A stretch of 29,471 bases of DNA from Fimenecus sp051881395 (GTDB lineage Bacteria; Bacillota; Clostridia; Oscillospirales; Acutalibacteraceae), in contig JBJEPU010000185.1 in the NCBI GenBank assembly GCA_051881395.1, positions 1 through 29,471 on the forward strand, in the 5' to 3' direction. Positions 5,992-13,448 of the stretch are shown piece after piece; positions within the stretch are counted from its first letter, which is position 1; each line of letters begins with the position of its first letter. The position numbers and the translations under genes were made by a program. Under the pieces are notes generated by a model that worked only from the letters and a program-made list of their open reading frames with translations, had not been told where the DNA came from and searched no databases.

Positions 5992-7923
5992 TTATAAAGA
6001 TTCTCTTGTGTAATTGAGCAAGCCGCCCGCGAGGATAATGTCCTTTTGGCGCTTGGTTAAATCATATTTTAATTCGTAACTTTCGCCGGTGGTCAGGTTT
6101 TTGAGCACGGCGGGTTGGTCATTGACAATTGCAGTCTTAATACCCTCCAAACTCAACTCATCGCCTTGCGAGATTTTGTCATAATCCGCTTCGTTTTTGA
6201 AGTTCAACGGCAAAATACCTGCGTTGATTAAGTTCGCACAGTGAATACGCGCAAAGGATTTGGTGACAACTGCTTTTACGCCGAGATACAGCGGTACAAG
6301 CGCCGCATGTTCACGCGAAGAGCCTTGCCCGTAGTTTGCGCCGCCGATGATAATGCCTTTGCCTTCCGCCTTGCAACGCTCTGCAAAGGTTTTGTCGCAA
6401 ACTGCAAAGCAGAACTGCGACAGATACGGAATATTGGAACGGTAGGGGAGAATTTTCGCCCCTGCGGGCATAATGTGGTCGGTGGTAATATCGTCGCCGA
6501 CTTTGAGAACCGCTTTTGCCGTGATGCTTTCGGGCAGTTTTTCGGTTGTCGGGAACGGCTTAATATTCGGACCGTACAGCACTTCTACATCTTTGGCTTC
6601 TTCGGGAGAAGCGGGGAGTGCGACCATATTGTCGTTGATTTCAAATTTTTCAGGCATTTGAATATCGAGTGCCGCGCCCAATTCCCGCGGGTCGGAGAGC
6701 ACACCCGTCAGCGCAGAATACGCCGCAACCTCGGGGCTGACAAGATAAATACCCGCGTCTGCCGTGCCGGAACGGCCTTCAAAATTGCGGTTAAAGGTGC
6801 GAAGCGAAATGCCTGCGGAATTGGGGGATTGCCCCATGCCGATGCAGGGACCGCATGCGCTTTCCAAAATACGCGCGCCTGCGTCAATCATATCGGCGAG
6901 TGCGCCGTTTTTCGCAAGCATATTGAGCACCTGCTTCGAGCCGGGCGCAATCGACAGGCTGACCGTCGGGCAAACGGTTTTGCCTTTTAAAATCGCCGCG
7001 ACTTTCAGCATATCCATAAGCGAGGAGTTCGTGCAAGAGCCGATCCATACCTGGTCAACTTTAATCGGTCCGATTTCCGTGACGGATTTCACGCGGTCGG
7101 GCATATGCGGCATGGCCGCCATCGGTGCAAGTGCAGACAAATCAATTTCAATGGTTTCATCATAAACGGCGTCTTCGTCCGCTTTGAGTTCCATCCAATC
7201 CTCTTCACGGGACTGCGCCTTTAAGAAAGCCTTAGTCACTTCATCGGACGGGAATACGGAAGTGGTCGCGCCCAGTTCCGCGCCCATATTGGTAATGGTC
7301 GCACGCTCGGGCACGGAAAGCGTTTTTACGCCCTCGCCGGTGTATTCAATGATTTTTCCGACGCCGCCTTTTACGGTCATACGGCGTAAAACCTCTAAAA
7401 TCACATCTTTTGCCGCAACATAGGGGTTTAATTTGCCGGTTAAGTGCACATTAACGATTTTAGGCATGGTAATATAGTAAGTGCCGCCGCCCATGGCAAC
7501 CGCAACATCCAAACCGCCTGCGCCCATCGCCAGCATACCGATGCCGCCGCCGGTGGGGGTATGGCTGTCCGACCCGATTAAGGTTTTACCGGGTTTTCCG
7601 AAACGCTCTAAATGCACTTGGTGACAAATGCCGTTGCCCGGTCTCGAAAAGCGAATGCCGCGCTTTTTGGCGACAGACTGAATAAAGCGGTGGTCGTCGG
7701 CATTTTCAAAACCCGTTTGCAGGGTATTGTGGTCAATATACGCCACGGAAAGTTCCGTGCGCACGCGCTCCACGCCCATTGCCTCAAACTCCAAATAAGC
7801 CATTGTGCCGGTGGCGTCCTGCGTCAGCGTTTGGTCAATTTTTAACCCGACCTCACTGCCGACGGTCATATCGCCGCTGCGTAAATGGCTTTTAATCAAT
7901 TTTTGCGCAACTGTAAGTCCCAT
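5992..7923 (-). CDS. acn: Aconitate hydratase
   Basis: 643 residues, the compact aconitase form common in Clostridia. It isomerises citrate to isocitrate with a [4Fe-4S] cluster. Seen: KIDQTLTQDATGTMAYLEFE, GSDSHTPTGGGIGMLAMGAGG, cluster cysteines in GSCTNSS and CGPCIGMG, and a C-terminal swivel domain with GGANYGQGSSREHAALVP and KSFARIHCANLINAGILPL. I chose ATG 7923 (MGLTVAQK) because homologues begin this way; a TTG two codons earlier (7929) has better spacing to AGGAG (5 nt versus 11 nt) and is a real alternative. No citrate synthase gene is in the window. First gene of an acn-icd(-rex) unit with its own promoter. Confidence 0.96.
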   Translation of the reverse strand: MGLTVAQKLIKSHLRSGDMTVGSEVGLKIDQTLTQDATGTMAYLEFEAMGVERVRTELSVAYIDHNTLQTGFENADDHRFIQSVAKKRGIRFSRPGNGICHQVHLERFGKPGKTLIGSDSHTPTGGGIGMLAMGAGGLDVAVAMGGGTYYITMPKIVNVHLTGKLNPYVAAKDVILEVLRRMTVKGGVGKIIEYTGEGVKTLSVPERATITNMGAELGATTSVFPSDEVTKAFLKAQSREEDWMELKADEDAVYDETIEIDLSALAPMAAMPHMPDRVKSVTEIGPIKVDQVWIGSCTNSSLMDMLKVAAILKGKTVCPTVSLSIAPGSKQVLNMLAKNGALADMIDAGARILESACGPCIGMGQSPNSAGISLRTFNRNFEGRSGTADAGIYLVSPEVAAYSALTGVLSDPRELGAALDIQMPEKFEINDNMVALPASPEEAKDVEVLYGPNIKPFPTTEKLPESITAKAVLKVGDDITTDHIMPAGAKILPYRSNIPYLSQFCFAVCDKTFAERCKAEGKGIIIGGANYGQGSSREHAALVPLYLGVKAVVTKSFARIHCANLINAGILPLNFKNEADYDKISQGDELSLEGIKTAIVNDQPAVLKNLTTGESYELKYDLTKRQKDIILAGGLLNYTRESL

Positions 7924-7973
7924 TTGCAAAATATCTCCTAACTTATTTATTTTTTTAACAAACTTATAAAGGT

Positions 7974-8002
7974 ATTTTAATACTGAAATACGCCTTTGTC
8001 AA
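7974..8002 (-). promoter_or_regulatory. Sigma-A promoter of acn-icd(-rex)
   Basis: On the minus strand, TTGACA (8002-7997) is followed by 17 nt and TAAAAT (7979-7974), about 50 nt before the aconitase start. A perfect -35 and a 5/6 -10 make this a strong candidate. A 10-bp direct repeat starts at the -35 box and extends upstream of it. Confidence 0.75.
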
Positions 8003-8019
8003 TGAATTATCAATGAATT
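7999..8019 (-). repeat. Tandem 10-bp direct repeat at the acn promoter
   Basis: The minus strand reads AATTCATTGA, T, AATTCATTGA, two identical decamers repeating every 11 bp; the proximal copy ends in the TTGACA -35 box. Same-face spacing just upstream of a promoter suggests an activator or repressor site. The cognate protein is not known from the sequence. Confidence 0.6.
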
Positions 8020-8032
8020 TTTCAGAAACCCA

Positions 8033-8071
8033 AAAAACGACTGATTTCTATAAAACAAATCAGTCGTTTTT
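8033..8071 (-). terminator. Intrinsic terminator of dusB
   Basis: AAAAACGACTGATTT (8033-8047) and AAATCAGTCGTTTTT (8057-8071) form a 15-bp stem around a 9-nt loop. On the minus strand it starts 9 nt after the dusB stop and ends in a run of T. It separates dusB from the acn promoter. Confidence 0.88.
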
Positions 8072-8079
8072 GTTGATTA

Positions 8080-9048
8080 TCAGCAATTTTCGGCACAAAT
8101 TTTATAGGCGATTTCTTCTAACTGCGAAATGCTTTCCAGCATACCGAGCTCCCGTCGGTATTGCGCCGCGCCGCGTATGCCTTTTGTGTACCATGCGGCG
8201 TGCTTGCGCGCTTCCCGAATGCCGACGCGTTCACCTTTATAAGTACAAAGCATTTGAATGTGGTTAAGCATCACGCGCATTCGCTCGGAAACGGGCGGCT
8301 CGGGCAAAATTCTGCCCTCGTTTAAATAGGCGTTAATCTGTTGAAATACCCAAGGCCTGCCAAGCGCCCCTCTGCCGACCATTAAAAAGTCACAGTTGGT
8401 ATCTTCCAGCATTTTCGCGGCGGAGATGCCGTCTGTAATATCGCCGTTGCCGACAACGGGAATGGACACGGCTTTTTTCACTTCTGCAATGATTTCGTGA
8501 TTGACTGGCGGCGCATACATTTGCTGGCGCGTTCTGCCGTGTACCGTGACTACCGCCGCGCCTGCGTTTTCGGCGCGCTTTGCCATTTCCACAGCATTTA
8601 TCGTGTCAAAATCCCAACCCGCGCGAATTTTTACGGTAACGGGAAGTTCACCGCAAGCATTTTTCACAGCCGACACGATTTTCTCGGCAAGTTCGGTGTT
8701 GCGCATCAGCGACGCGCCGCCGCCGTTTCCTGCAATTTTCGGCGCGGGACAGCCCATATTGATGTCCACAAACTGCGGCTCTACCTCCAAAACGGTTTTC
8801 ACGCTCTCTGCCATGATTTCGGGGTCACTCCCGAAAATCTGCACGCCCGCCGGGCGCTCTGCATCGGATAACTGCATTAACTGTTTGGATTTTCTATCGC
8901 CTAACGAAACGCCTTTCGAGCTAATCATTTCCGAAACAACATATGAAGCGCCGTACCCGACGCATAATTCCCGAAAAGCACGGTCTGCCACACCCGCCAT
9001 CGGGGCGAGAGAAGCGTGCCCGTTGATTTTTAAACTTCCGATTTCCAT
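8080..9048 (-). CDS. dusB: tRNA-dihydrouridine synthase (DusB family)
   Basis: 322 residues. FMN-dependent TIM-barrel enzyme that reduces uridines in the D-loop of tRNA. Seen: LAPMAGVADRAFREL at the N-terminus, the active-site motif DINMGCPAPKIAGNGGGASL with the catalytic cysteine, VKIRAGWD, VHGRTRQQMY, GNGDI, and the FMN phosphate loop MVGRGALGRPW. The C-terminal RKHAAWYTKGIRGAAQYR fits DusB. ATG 9048 has AGGGAG 5 nt upstream. It is monocistronic between its own promoter and a terminator, and diverges from polA. In many Firmicutes dusB sits near lysS or nifR3-type clusters; that context is absent here. Confidence 0.95.
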   Translation of the reverse strand: MEIGSLKINGHASLAPMAGVADRAFRELCVGYGASYVVSEMISSKGVSLGDRKSKQLMQLSDAERPAGVQIFGSDPEIMAESVKTVLEVEPQFVDINMGCPAPKIAGNGGGASLMRNTELAEKIVSAVKNACGELPVTVKIRAGWDFDTINAVEMAKRAENAGAAVVTVHGRTRQQMYAPPVNHEIIAEVKKAVSIPVVGNGDITDGISAAKMLEDTNCDFLMVGRGALGRPWVFQQINAYLNEGRILPEPPVSERMRVMLNHIQMLCTYKGERVGIREARKHAAWYTKGIRGAAQYRRELGMLESISQLEEIAYKICAENC

Positions 9049-9075
9049 ATAAACTCCCTAAAATGAATTAAAAAG

Positions 9076-9104
9076 AGTATATCACATTTTATTTTTTCGG
9101 GCAA
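9076..9104 (-). promoter_or_regulatory. Sigma-A promoter of dusB
   Basis: Minus strand TTGCCC (9104-9099), a 17-nt spacer and TATACT (9081-9076), 27 nt before the dusB start. The -35 matches consensus at 4 of 6 and the -10 at 5 of 6. Confidence 0.65.
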
Positions 9105-9137
9105 CTTGAAAATTATCGTGCATTTCGGGGAAAATTA

Positions 9138-9146
9138 TGGTATAGT
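9138..9146 (+). promoter_or_regulatory. Extended -10 promoter of the polA operon
   Basis: TGGTATAGT (9138-9146) is an extended -10 element, TGn plus TATAGT, 32 nt before the polA start. No good -35 box is seen at the right distance, as is common for extended -10 promoters. Confidence 0.6.
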
Positions 9147-9178
9147 TTATCTATACATCATTTTGTGGAGAATGACCT

Positions 9179-11746
9179 ATGAGATTATTGGTTTTGGACG
9201 GCAACAGCATTTTAAACCGCGCCTTTTACGGTATCAAGCTTTTAACGACCAAAGACGGTCGCTATACCAACGCGATTTACGGCTTTATGAATATCTTGAT
9301 GAAATTAGAGGATGAGTTTACACCCGACGCGGTAGCGGTTACCTTTGATTTGAAAGCACCGACCTTTCGGCACAAAATATATGACGGCTATAAGGCCAAC
9401 CGCAAAGGTATGCCCGCCGAGCTCGCCGAGCAAATGCCTGTTTTAAAAGAATTGCTGACGGCTTTGGGCTATAAGATTGTCACCCAAGAAGGCTTTGAGG
9501 CGGACGATATTATCGGTACGCTTTCGGCGCACATCGGGGAAAATGACCAATGCTTTATTGCCACAGGCGACCGCGACAGTTTGCAGTTGGTGCGCGAGAA
9601 TGTGCAAGTTTTGCTTGCTTCTACCAAAATGGGGCGGGCGGAAACCAATGTGTATGACATTGCGCGTATTCAAGACGAATACGGCGTTACGCCGCAGCAA
9701 ATGATTGACATTAAAGCGTTAATGGGTGACAGTTCCGACAATATCCCCGGTGTTGCGGGTATCGGCAAAAAAACCGCCGAGGATTTGATACAGCGTTTTG
9801 GCTCAATCGACCGCATTTATGCGGATATTGAAACGCTGGACATCAAGCCCGGCGTACGGCAAAAACTGCTCTCTGACCGCGATATGGCGTATTTAAGCTA
9901 TAAACTCGGCACGATTGATTTGGACGCACCTGTGGACACCAATGCGGCGCACTATGTGAAAGACGCGCCGAATGTGCAAGAGGCAACAGGGATTCTTGTG
10001 TCTCTTGAAATGTTTAAGATTTTAGAAAAATTGCATTTGTATGGGGAAAACGCCGCGCAAGCAGCAAAACAGGCGGAGCAGAAAAAACTGCCTGTCAAAA
10101 CGGGGCTTGACGCGCTTTCAACCGTATTACAAAACGGGAAGACCTATCTTTACTTTGTCAACGATAATACGGTTTATTTTCAAACGGAAACCGACTTGCT
10201 TCTTGCGGATTTGGCAGAAAAAGAACAGAAAGAACTCTTTTTATCGCTTTTGGCAGACGAAACCGCTGAAAAATATGTCTATTCCGCAAAAGAGATATTT
10301 GCATATGCTTTGAGAAACGGCGTAACCGCAAAAAATATAAAAATGGATATTACGCTTGCGGCATATCTGTTGAACCCTTCGGCAAAGGAGTATGATTTGC
10401 ACCGCCTTTTACAAGAGTATTCTCCCGTTACCAACACCGCCGAAACCGAAGAAGAATTGCTTTCGGATTGCGCAAATCTGCATTCGCTTTGCGATAAATT
10501 GACGGTGCGGTTGGAGCAAAACGAGCAAATGTCTCTTTTGGAGACTATTGAAATCCCGCTTGCCGAAGTGCTTGCGTCCATGGAGCAAATTGGCGTATTG
10601 GTCGATAAAGCGGGGATTGAGCAGTTTAATGAAATGCTGACAGGGAAAATTGCCGAACTGCAAAGCCGCATTTACGAGTTGGCAGGGGAGGAGTTTAATA
10701 TCAATTCCCCGAAACAACTCGGTGAAATTCTGTTTGTAAAACTGCAAATTCCCACAAAAAAGAAAACCAAAACGGGCTTTTCCACCAATGCCGAGGTTTT
10801 GGAAGGGCTTGCGGATGAATACGAAATTGTCCGCTGTATTCTGGATTACCGTACCTTAGCAAAGTTGAAATCCACCTATTGCGAGGGGCTGTTAAAGGTT
10901 ATCGCTGACGATGGGCGAATTCATTCCTGCTTTAACCAAACCGAAACGCGAACGGGGCGTATTTCTTCGACAGAGCCGAATTTGCAAAATATCCCCGTGC
11001 GTCAGGAATTGGGACGCGAAATGCGTAAATTTTTCAAAGCCGCAGACGGCAATTTGCTTGTGGACGCGGATTATTCACAAATTGAATTGCGCGTGCTTGC
11101 CGATATAGCTGATGACCAAGCGATGATTGCGGCATTTAACGAGGATACAGATATTCATACCGTCACCGCGTCGCAGGTGTTCCATATGCCCGAAGAATTG
11201 GTTACGCCTCTAATGCGAAGCCGCGCAAAGGCAGTGAACTTCGGCATTGTGTACGGTATCGGTGCATTTTCGTTGAGTAAGGATATCGGCGTAACGCGCG
11301 CCGAGGCGGACCGTTACATCAAAGATTATTTACACCTGTATGCGGGCGTGGACCGCTATATGCAAGAGGTTGTGGAGCAGGCAAAAAAAGACGGCTATGT
11401 AAAAACGCTGTTTGCGCGCCGCCGTTATCTGCCGGAACTCGCCTCTTCAAACGGTATGCTCCGTTCCTTTGGGGAACGCGTGGCACGCAATATGCCGATT
11501 CAGGGCACAGCGGCGGATATTATTAAAATCGCGATGATTCGTGTATACCGTCGCTTAAAAGAAGAAAATATGCAGGCAAAATTAATTTTGCAGGTGCACG
11601 ATGAATTGATTGTAGAAGCGCCCGAAGCCGAGGCGCAAAAGGCGGCGAAAATCGTTTCCGAGGAAATGGAAAATGCCTGCAAAATGAAAGTGCGCTTAAA
11701 GAGCGATGCCAATATCGGCAAAACTTGGTATGATGCAAAAGGATAA
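9179..11746 (+). CDS. polA: DNA polymerase I
   Basis: 855 residues. Residues 1-290 are the 5'-3' exonuclease/flap domain (LVLDGNSILNRAFYG, FEADDIIGTL, ATGDRDSLQLV, GDSSDNIPGVAGIGKKTA). Residues about 300-460 occupy the 3'-5' exonuclease position but lack a recognisable set of catalytic acidic residues, as in Bacillus Pol I, so proofreading is probably absent. Residues 460-855 are the family A polymerase: motif A DADYSQIELR (D631), motif B RAKAVNFGIVYG (K684) and motif C QVHDE (H807, D808). It fills gaps in repair and removes RNA primers. ATG 9179 has TGGAG 8 nt upstream. The next gene starts 3 nt after its stop with a ribosome binding site inside polA. Confidence 0.97.
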   Translation: MRLLVLDGNSILNRAFYGIKLLTTKDGRYTNAIYGFMNILMKLEDEFTPDAVAVTFDLKAPTFRHKIYDGYKANRKGMPAELAEQMPVLKELLTALGYKIVTQEGFEADDIIGTLSAHIGENDQCFIATGDRDSLQLVRENVQVLLASTKMGRAETNVYDIARIQDEYGVTPQQMIDIKALMGDSSDNIPGVAGIGKKTAEDLIQRFGSIDRIYADIETLDIKPGVRQKLLSDRDMAYLSYKLGTIDLDAPVDTNAAHYVKDAPNVQEATGILVSLEMFKILEKLHLYGENAAQAAKQAEQKKLPVKTGLDALSTVLQNGKTYLYFVNDNTVYFQTETDLLLADLAEKEQKELFLSLLADETAEKYVYSAKEIFAYALRNGVTAKNIKMDITLAAYLLNPSAKEYDLHRLLQEYSPVTNTAETEEELLSDCANLHSLCDKLTVRLEQNEQMSLLETIEIPLAEVLASMEQIGVLVDKAGIEQFNEMLTGKIAELQSRIYELAGEEFNINSPKQLGEILFVKLQIPTKKKTKTGFSTNAEVLEGLADEYEIVRCILDYRTLAKLKSTYCEGLLKVIADDGRIHSCFNQTETRTGRISSTEPNLQNIPVRQELGREMRKFFKAADGNLLVDADYSQIELRVLADIADDQAMIAAFNEDTDIHTVTASQVFHMPEELVTPLMRSRAKAVNFGIVYGIGAFSLSKDIGVTRAEADRYIKDYLHLYAGVDRYMQEVVEQAKKDGYVKTLFARRRYLPELASSNGMLRSFGERVARNMPIQGTAADIIKIAMIRVYRRLKEENMQAKLILQVHDELIVEAPEAEAQKAAKIVSEEMENACKMKVRLKSDANIGKTWYDAKG

Positions 11747-11749
11747 GCA

Positions 11750-12628
11750 ATGAAGACAGTATATTTTATTTGTACGGGCAATACTTGCCGAAGCCCGATG
11801 GCGGAGGGATTATTTCGCCTGTATCTTCATAATATGCATATGGATTTTATCACGGTGAAAAGCGCGGGCTTGGCGGCTTGTTGTGGCGATCCGCCGACAG
11901 AGAATGCCGTAAAAGCCGCAAAAGCGCTCGGCGCGGATATTTCCGCACACCGTGCGAATACGCTGACGCCGTATGATTTTGCGGATAACGCCTATTTTGT
12001 CTGTATGACCGACTCCCACGCGGCGGCGTTGCGTGCATATGTACCTGCCGAACGGCTGATGGTTTTGGGTGTGCCCGACCCGTTTATGGGTGATGAAAGT
12101 GTGTACGCCGCGTGCGCCCGGGCAATTTTTGAAAAAATGCCTTCGGTTTTTCGTTTTGTATTCGGCATTGATGCGATTGTCAAAATGCAGAAAGAACAAG
12201 TTGACGGCATTGTCCGTATTGAAACCGAATGTTTTGCGCACCCGTGGACAGAACAAGGCATCCGCGAAGAATTCGAAAATCCGACAGCACGATTTTTTGC
12301 GGCAATTAAAGATGGTGAAGTGGTCGGCTACATCGGCGCCAACAACATTGCAGGGGAAGTTTATATCACCAATATCGCGGTGTTGCCTGCCTACCGTCAA
12401 CAGGGGATTGGCGAACTGTTTTTGCGTGTGTTGTTGTCTGTTTCCGAACAGGAATCCGCACAGCTTGTTTCTCTGGAAGTGCGCGAAAGCAACCAAGCGG
12501 CAATTTCGCTTTATGAAAAATGCGGTTTTGCGGCGGTCGGAAAACGCAAACACTTTTACCGCGACCCCGAGGAGGACGCGTTGATATATACAAAATATTT
12601 TAACCAAAGAAACGAGGATACAAAATGA
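11750..12628 (+). CDS. Fusion: low-molecular-weight tyrosine phosphatase + RimI N-acetyltransferase
   Basis: 292 residues in one uninterrupted frame. Residues 1-145 are a low-molecular-weight phosphotyrosine/phosphoarginine phosphatase: P-loop CTGNTCRSP with nucleophile C8 and R14, and the acid-loop DPF with D110. Residues 150-288 are a GNAT acetyltransferase of the RimI type: ETECFAHPWTEQGIREEF, VYITNIAVLPAYRQQGIGE with the acetyl-CoA motif R216-QQGIG, and the C-terminal EVRESNQAAISLYEKCGF. RimI acetylates the N-terminal alanine of ribosomal protein S18. No ribosome binding site precedes the internal methionine at 12186, so a single polypeptide is likely. It is coupled to polA upstream and overlaps the next gene by 4 nt. 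Joint function is unknown. Confidence 0.88.
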   Translation: MKTVYFICTGNTCRSPMAEGLFRLYLHNMHMDFITVKSAGLAACCGDPPTENAVKAAKALGADISAHRANTLTPYDFADNAYFVCMTDSHAAALRAYVPAERLMVLGVPDPFMGDESVYAACARAIFEKMPSVFRFVFGIDAIVKMQKEQVDGIVRIETECFAHPWTEQGIREEFENPTARFFAAIKDGEVVGYIGANNIAGEVYITNIAVLPAYRQQGIGELFLRVLLSVSEQESAQLVSLEVRESNQAAISLYEKCGFAAVGKRKHFYRDPEEDALIYTKYFNQRNEDTK

Positions 12629-13035
12629 AAGAATTGTTTTTGCAAAATATCCCCGCAAGTATCGCAGTATTGGGTTTGGTCGGCTATTTTTTCGGTATGG
12701 CGATTGTGTTTATCATCAGTCCGATTAAAAATGCCGAAAGTTTTTCGGTGAAACCCGTGGACAATGCCGGTAAAACGGAAATTCGCGTGTATTACGGCGG
12801 CATTTCGTTTGCGCTCGGCGCGTTTTTGCTCTATTTAACCTTAAAACTCGGCACGCCTGTCTATTCGTTGGTTGGCGGTTTATATTTTTCAACCACGGTT
12901 TTCGTAACCAGAACCATCTTTTTGTGTGTGGATAAAGGCTGGAAATGCCCATATACAAAACTCGCCATTCCCGCCGAAGGATTTTTTGTGGTTGCGCTTT
13001 GGATTTGCTATATATTGTCTAAGGTGCTGTATTAA
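12625..13035 (+). CDS. Small four-helix membrane protein, unknown function
   Basis: 136 residues, not recognised with confidence. Four hydrophobic segments are visible at about 11-32, 58-76, 79-101 and 114-134, with a polar loop at 33-56. The length and topology, with YGGISFALGAFLLY at the second helix, resemble small DUF4345-type membrane proteins, but this is a weak resemblance. The start ATG overlaps the preceding stop as ATGA, with GAGGA just upstream, so translation is coupled to the phosphatase-RimI fusion. It sits in the polA operon, followed 17 nt later by the MIF-family gene. No catalytic motif is visible. Confidence 0.8.
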   Translation: MKELFLQNIPASIAVLGLVGYFFGMAIVFIISPIKNAESFSVKPVDNAGKTEIRVYYGGISFALGAFLLYLTLKLGTPVYSLVGGLYFSTTVFVTRTIFLCVDKGWKCPYTKLAIPAEGFFVVALWICYILSKVLY

Positions 13036-13052
13036 GAAAAGGAGAAACTGTT

Positions 13053-13397
13053 ATGCCGTTTATCAATGTAAAAGTATCCGAAAAAGTAACCGACAGCCAA
13101 ATTGAGACCGTCAAAACCGAACTCGGCAAAGCCATTTCGCTGTTGCCCGGGAAAAGTGAAGGGTACTTGATGGTGAATATCGAGGACGGTTGCCGTTTGT
13201 ATTTCAAAGGCAATCAAGCCGCGCCCACGGCGATGTGCGAGGTGAGTGTGTACGGGTCAGCCCCGCGTAACGCATGCGAGGCGCTGACCGCCGAAATTTG
13301 CAGGATTTTGGAAAGTGCGCTTTCCGTGCCGCAAAATCGCACCTATGTGAAATTCTCGTTTATAGATACTTGGGGCTATGACGGGTATCTGTTTTAA
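13053..13397 (+). CDS. MIF-family tautomerase (phenylpyruvate tautomerase-like)
   Basis: 114 residues, the length of macrophage migration inhibitory factor and its bacterial relatives. The catalytic Pro2 follows the start methionine (MPFINVKV), a conserved lysine is at 34 in LLPGKSEGYLMV, and the C-terminus (NRTYVKFSFIDTWGYDGYLF) matches the family. These trimeric beta-alpha-beta proteins catalyse keto-enol tautomerisation of phenylpyruvate or hydroxyphenylpyruvate in vitro; the bacterial role is generally unclear. ATG 13053 has AAAAGGAGAAA upstream. It is the last gene of the polA operon before a palindromic terminator. A link to the arylpyruvate operon further on is possible but speculative. 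Confidence 0.9.
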   Translation: MPFINVKVSEKVTDSQIETVKTELGKAISLLPGKSEGYLMVNIEDGCRLYFKGNQAAPTAMCEVSVYGSAPRNACEALTAEICRILESALSVPQNRTYVKFSFIDTWGYDGYLF

Positions 13398-13416
13398 TCC
13401 ACATTTGCATAAAATC

Positions 13417-13442
13417 ACCCCTAAATCCGCGGATTTAGGGGT
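13417..13442. terminator. Palindromic terminator between the MIF gene and the DUF4091 gene
   Basis: A perfect 26-nt palindrome (ACCCCTAAATCCG and its complement) lies between the convergent genes. The T-tracts are modest on both sides (TTGAACTTT on +, GATTTTATG on -), so it is probably a bidirectional but imperfect intrinsic terminator. Confidence 0.65.
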
Positions 13443-13448
13443 TGAACT

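Noticed and set aside
11810..12658. Long minus-strand open frame opposite the phosphatase-RimI fusion
   Set aside because: It mirrors codons of a well-supported gene, has no ribosome binding site and encodes no recognisable family.
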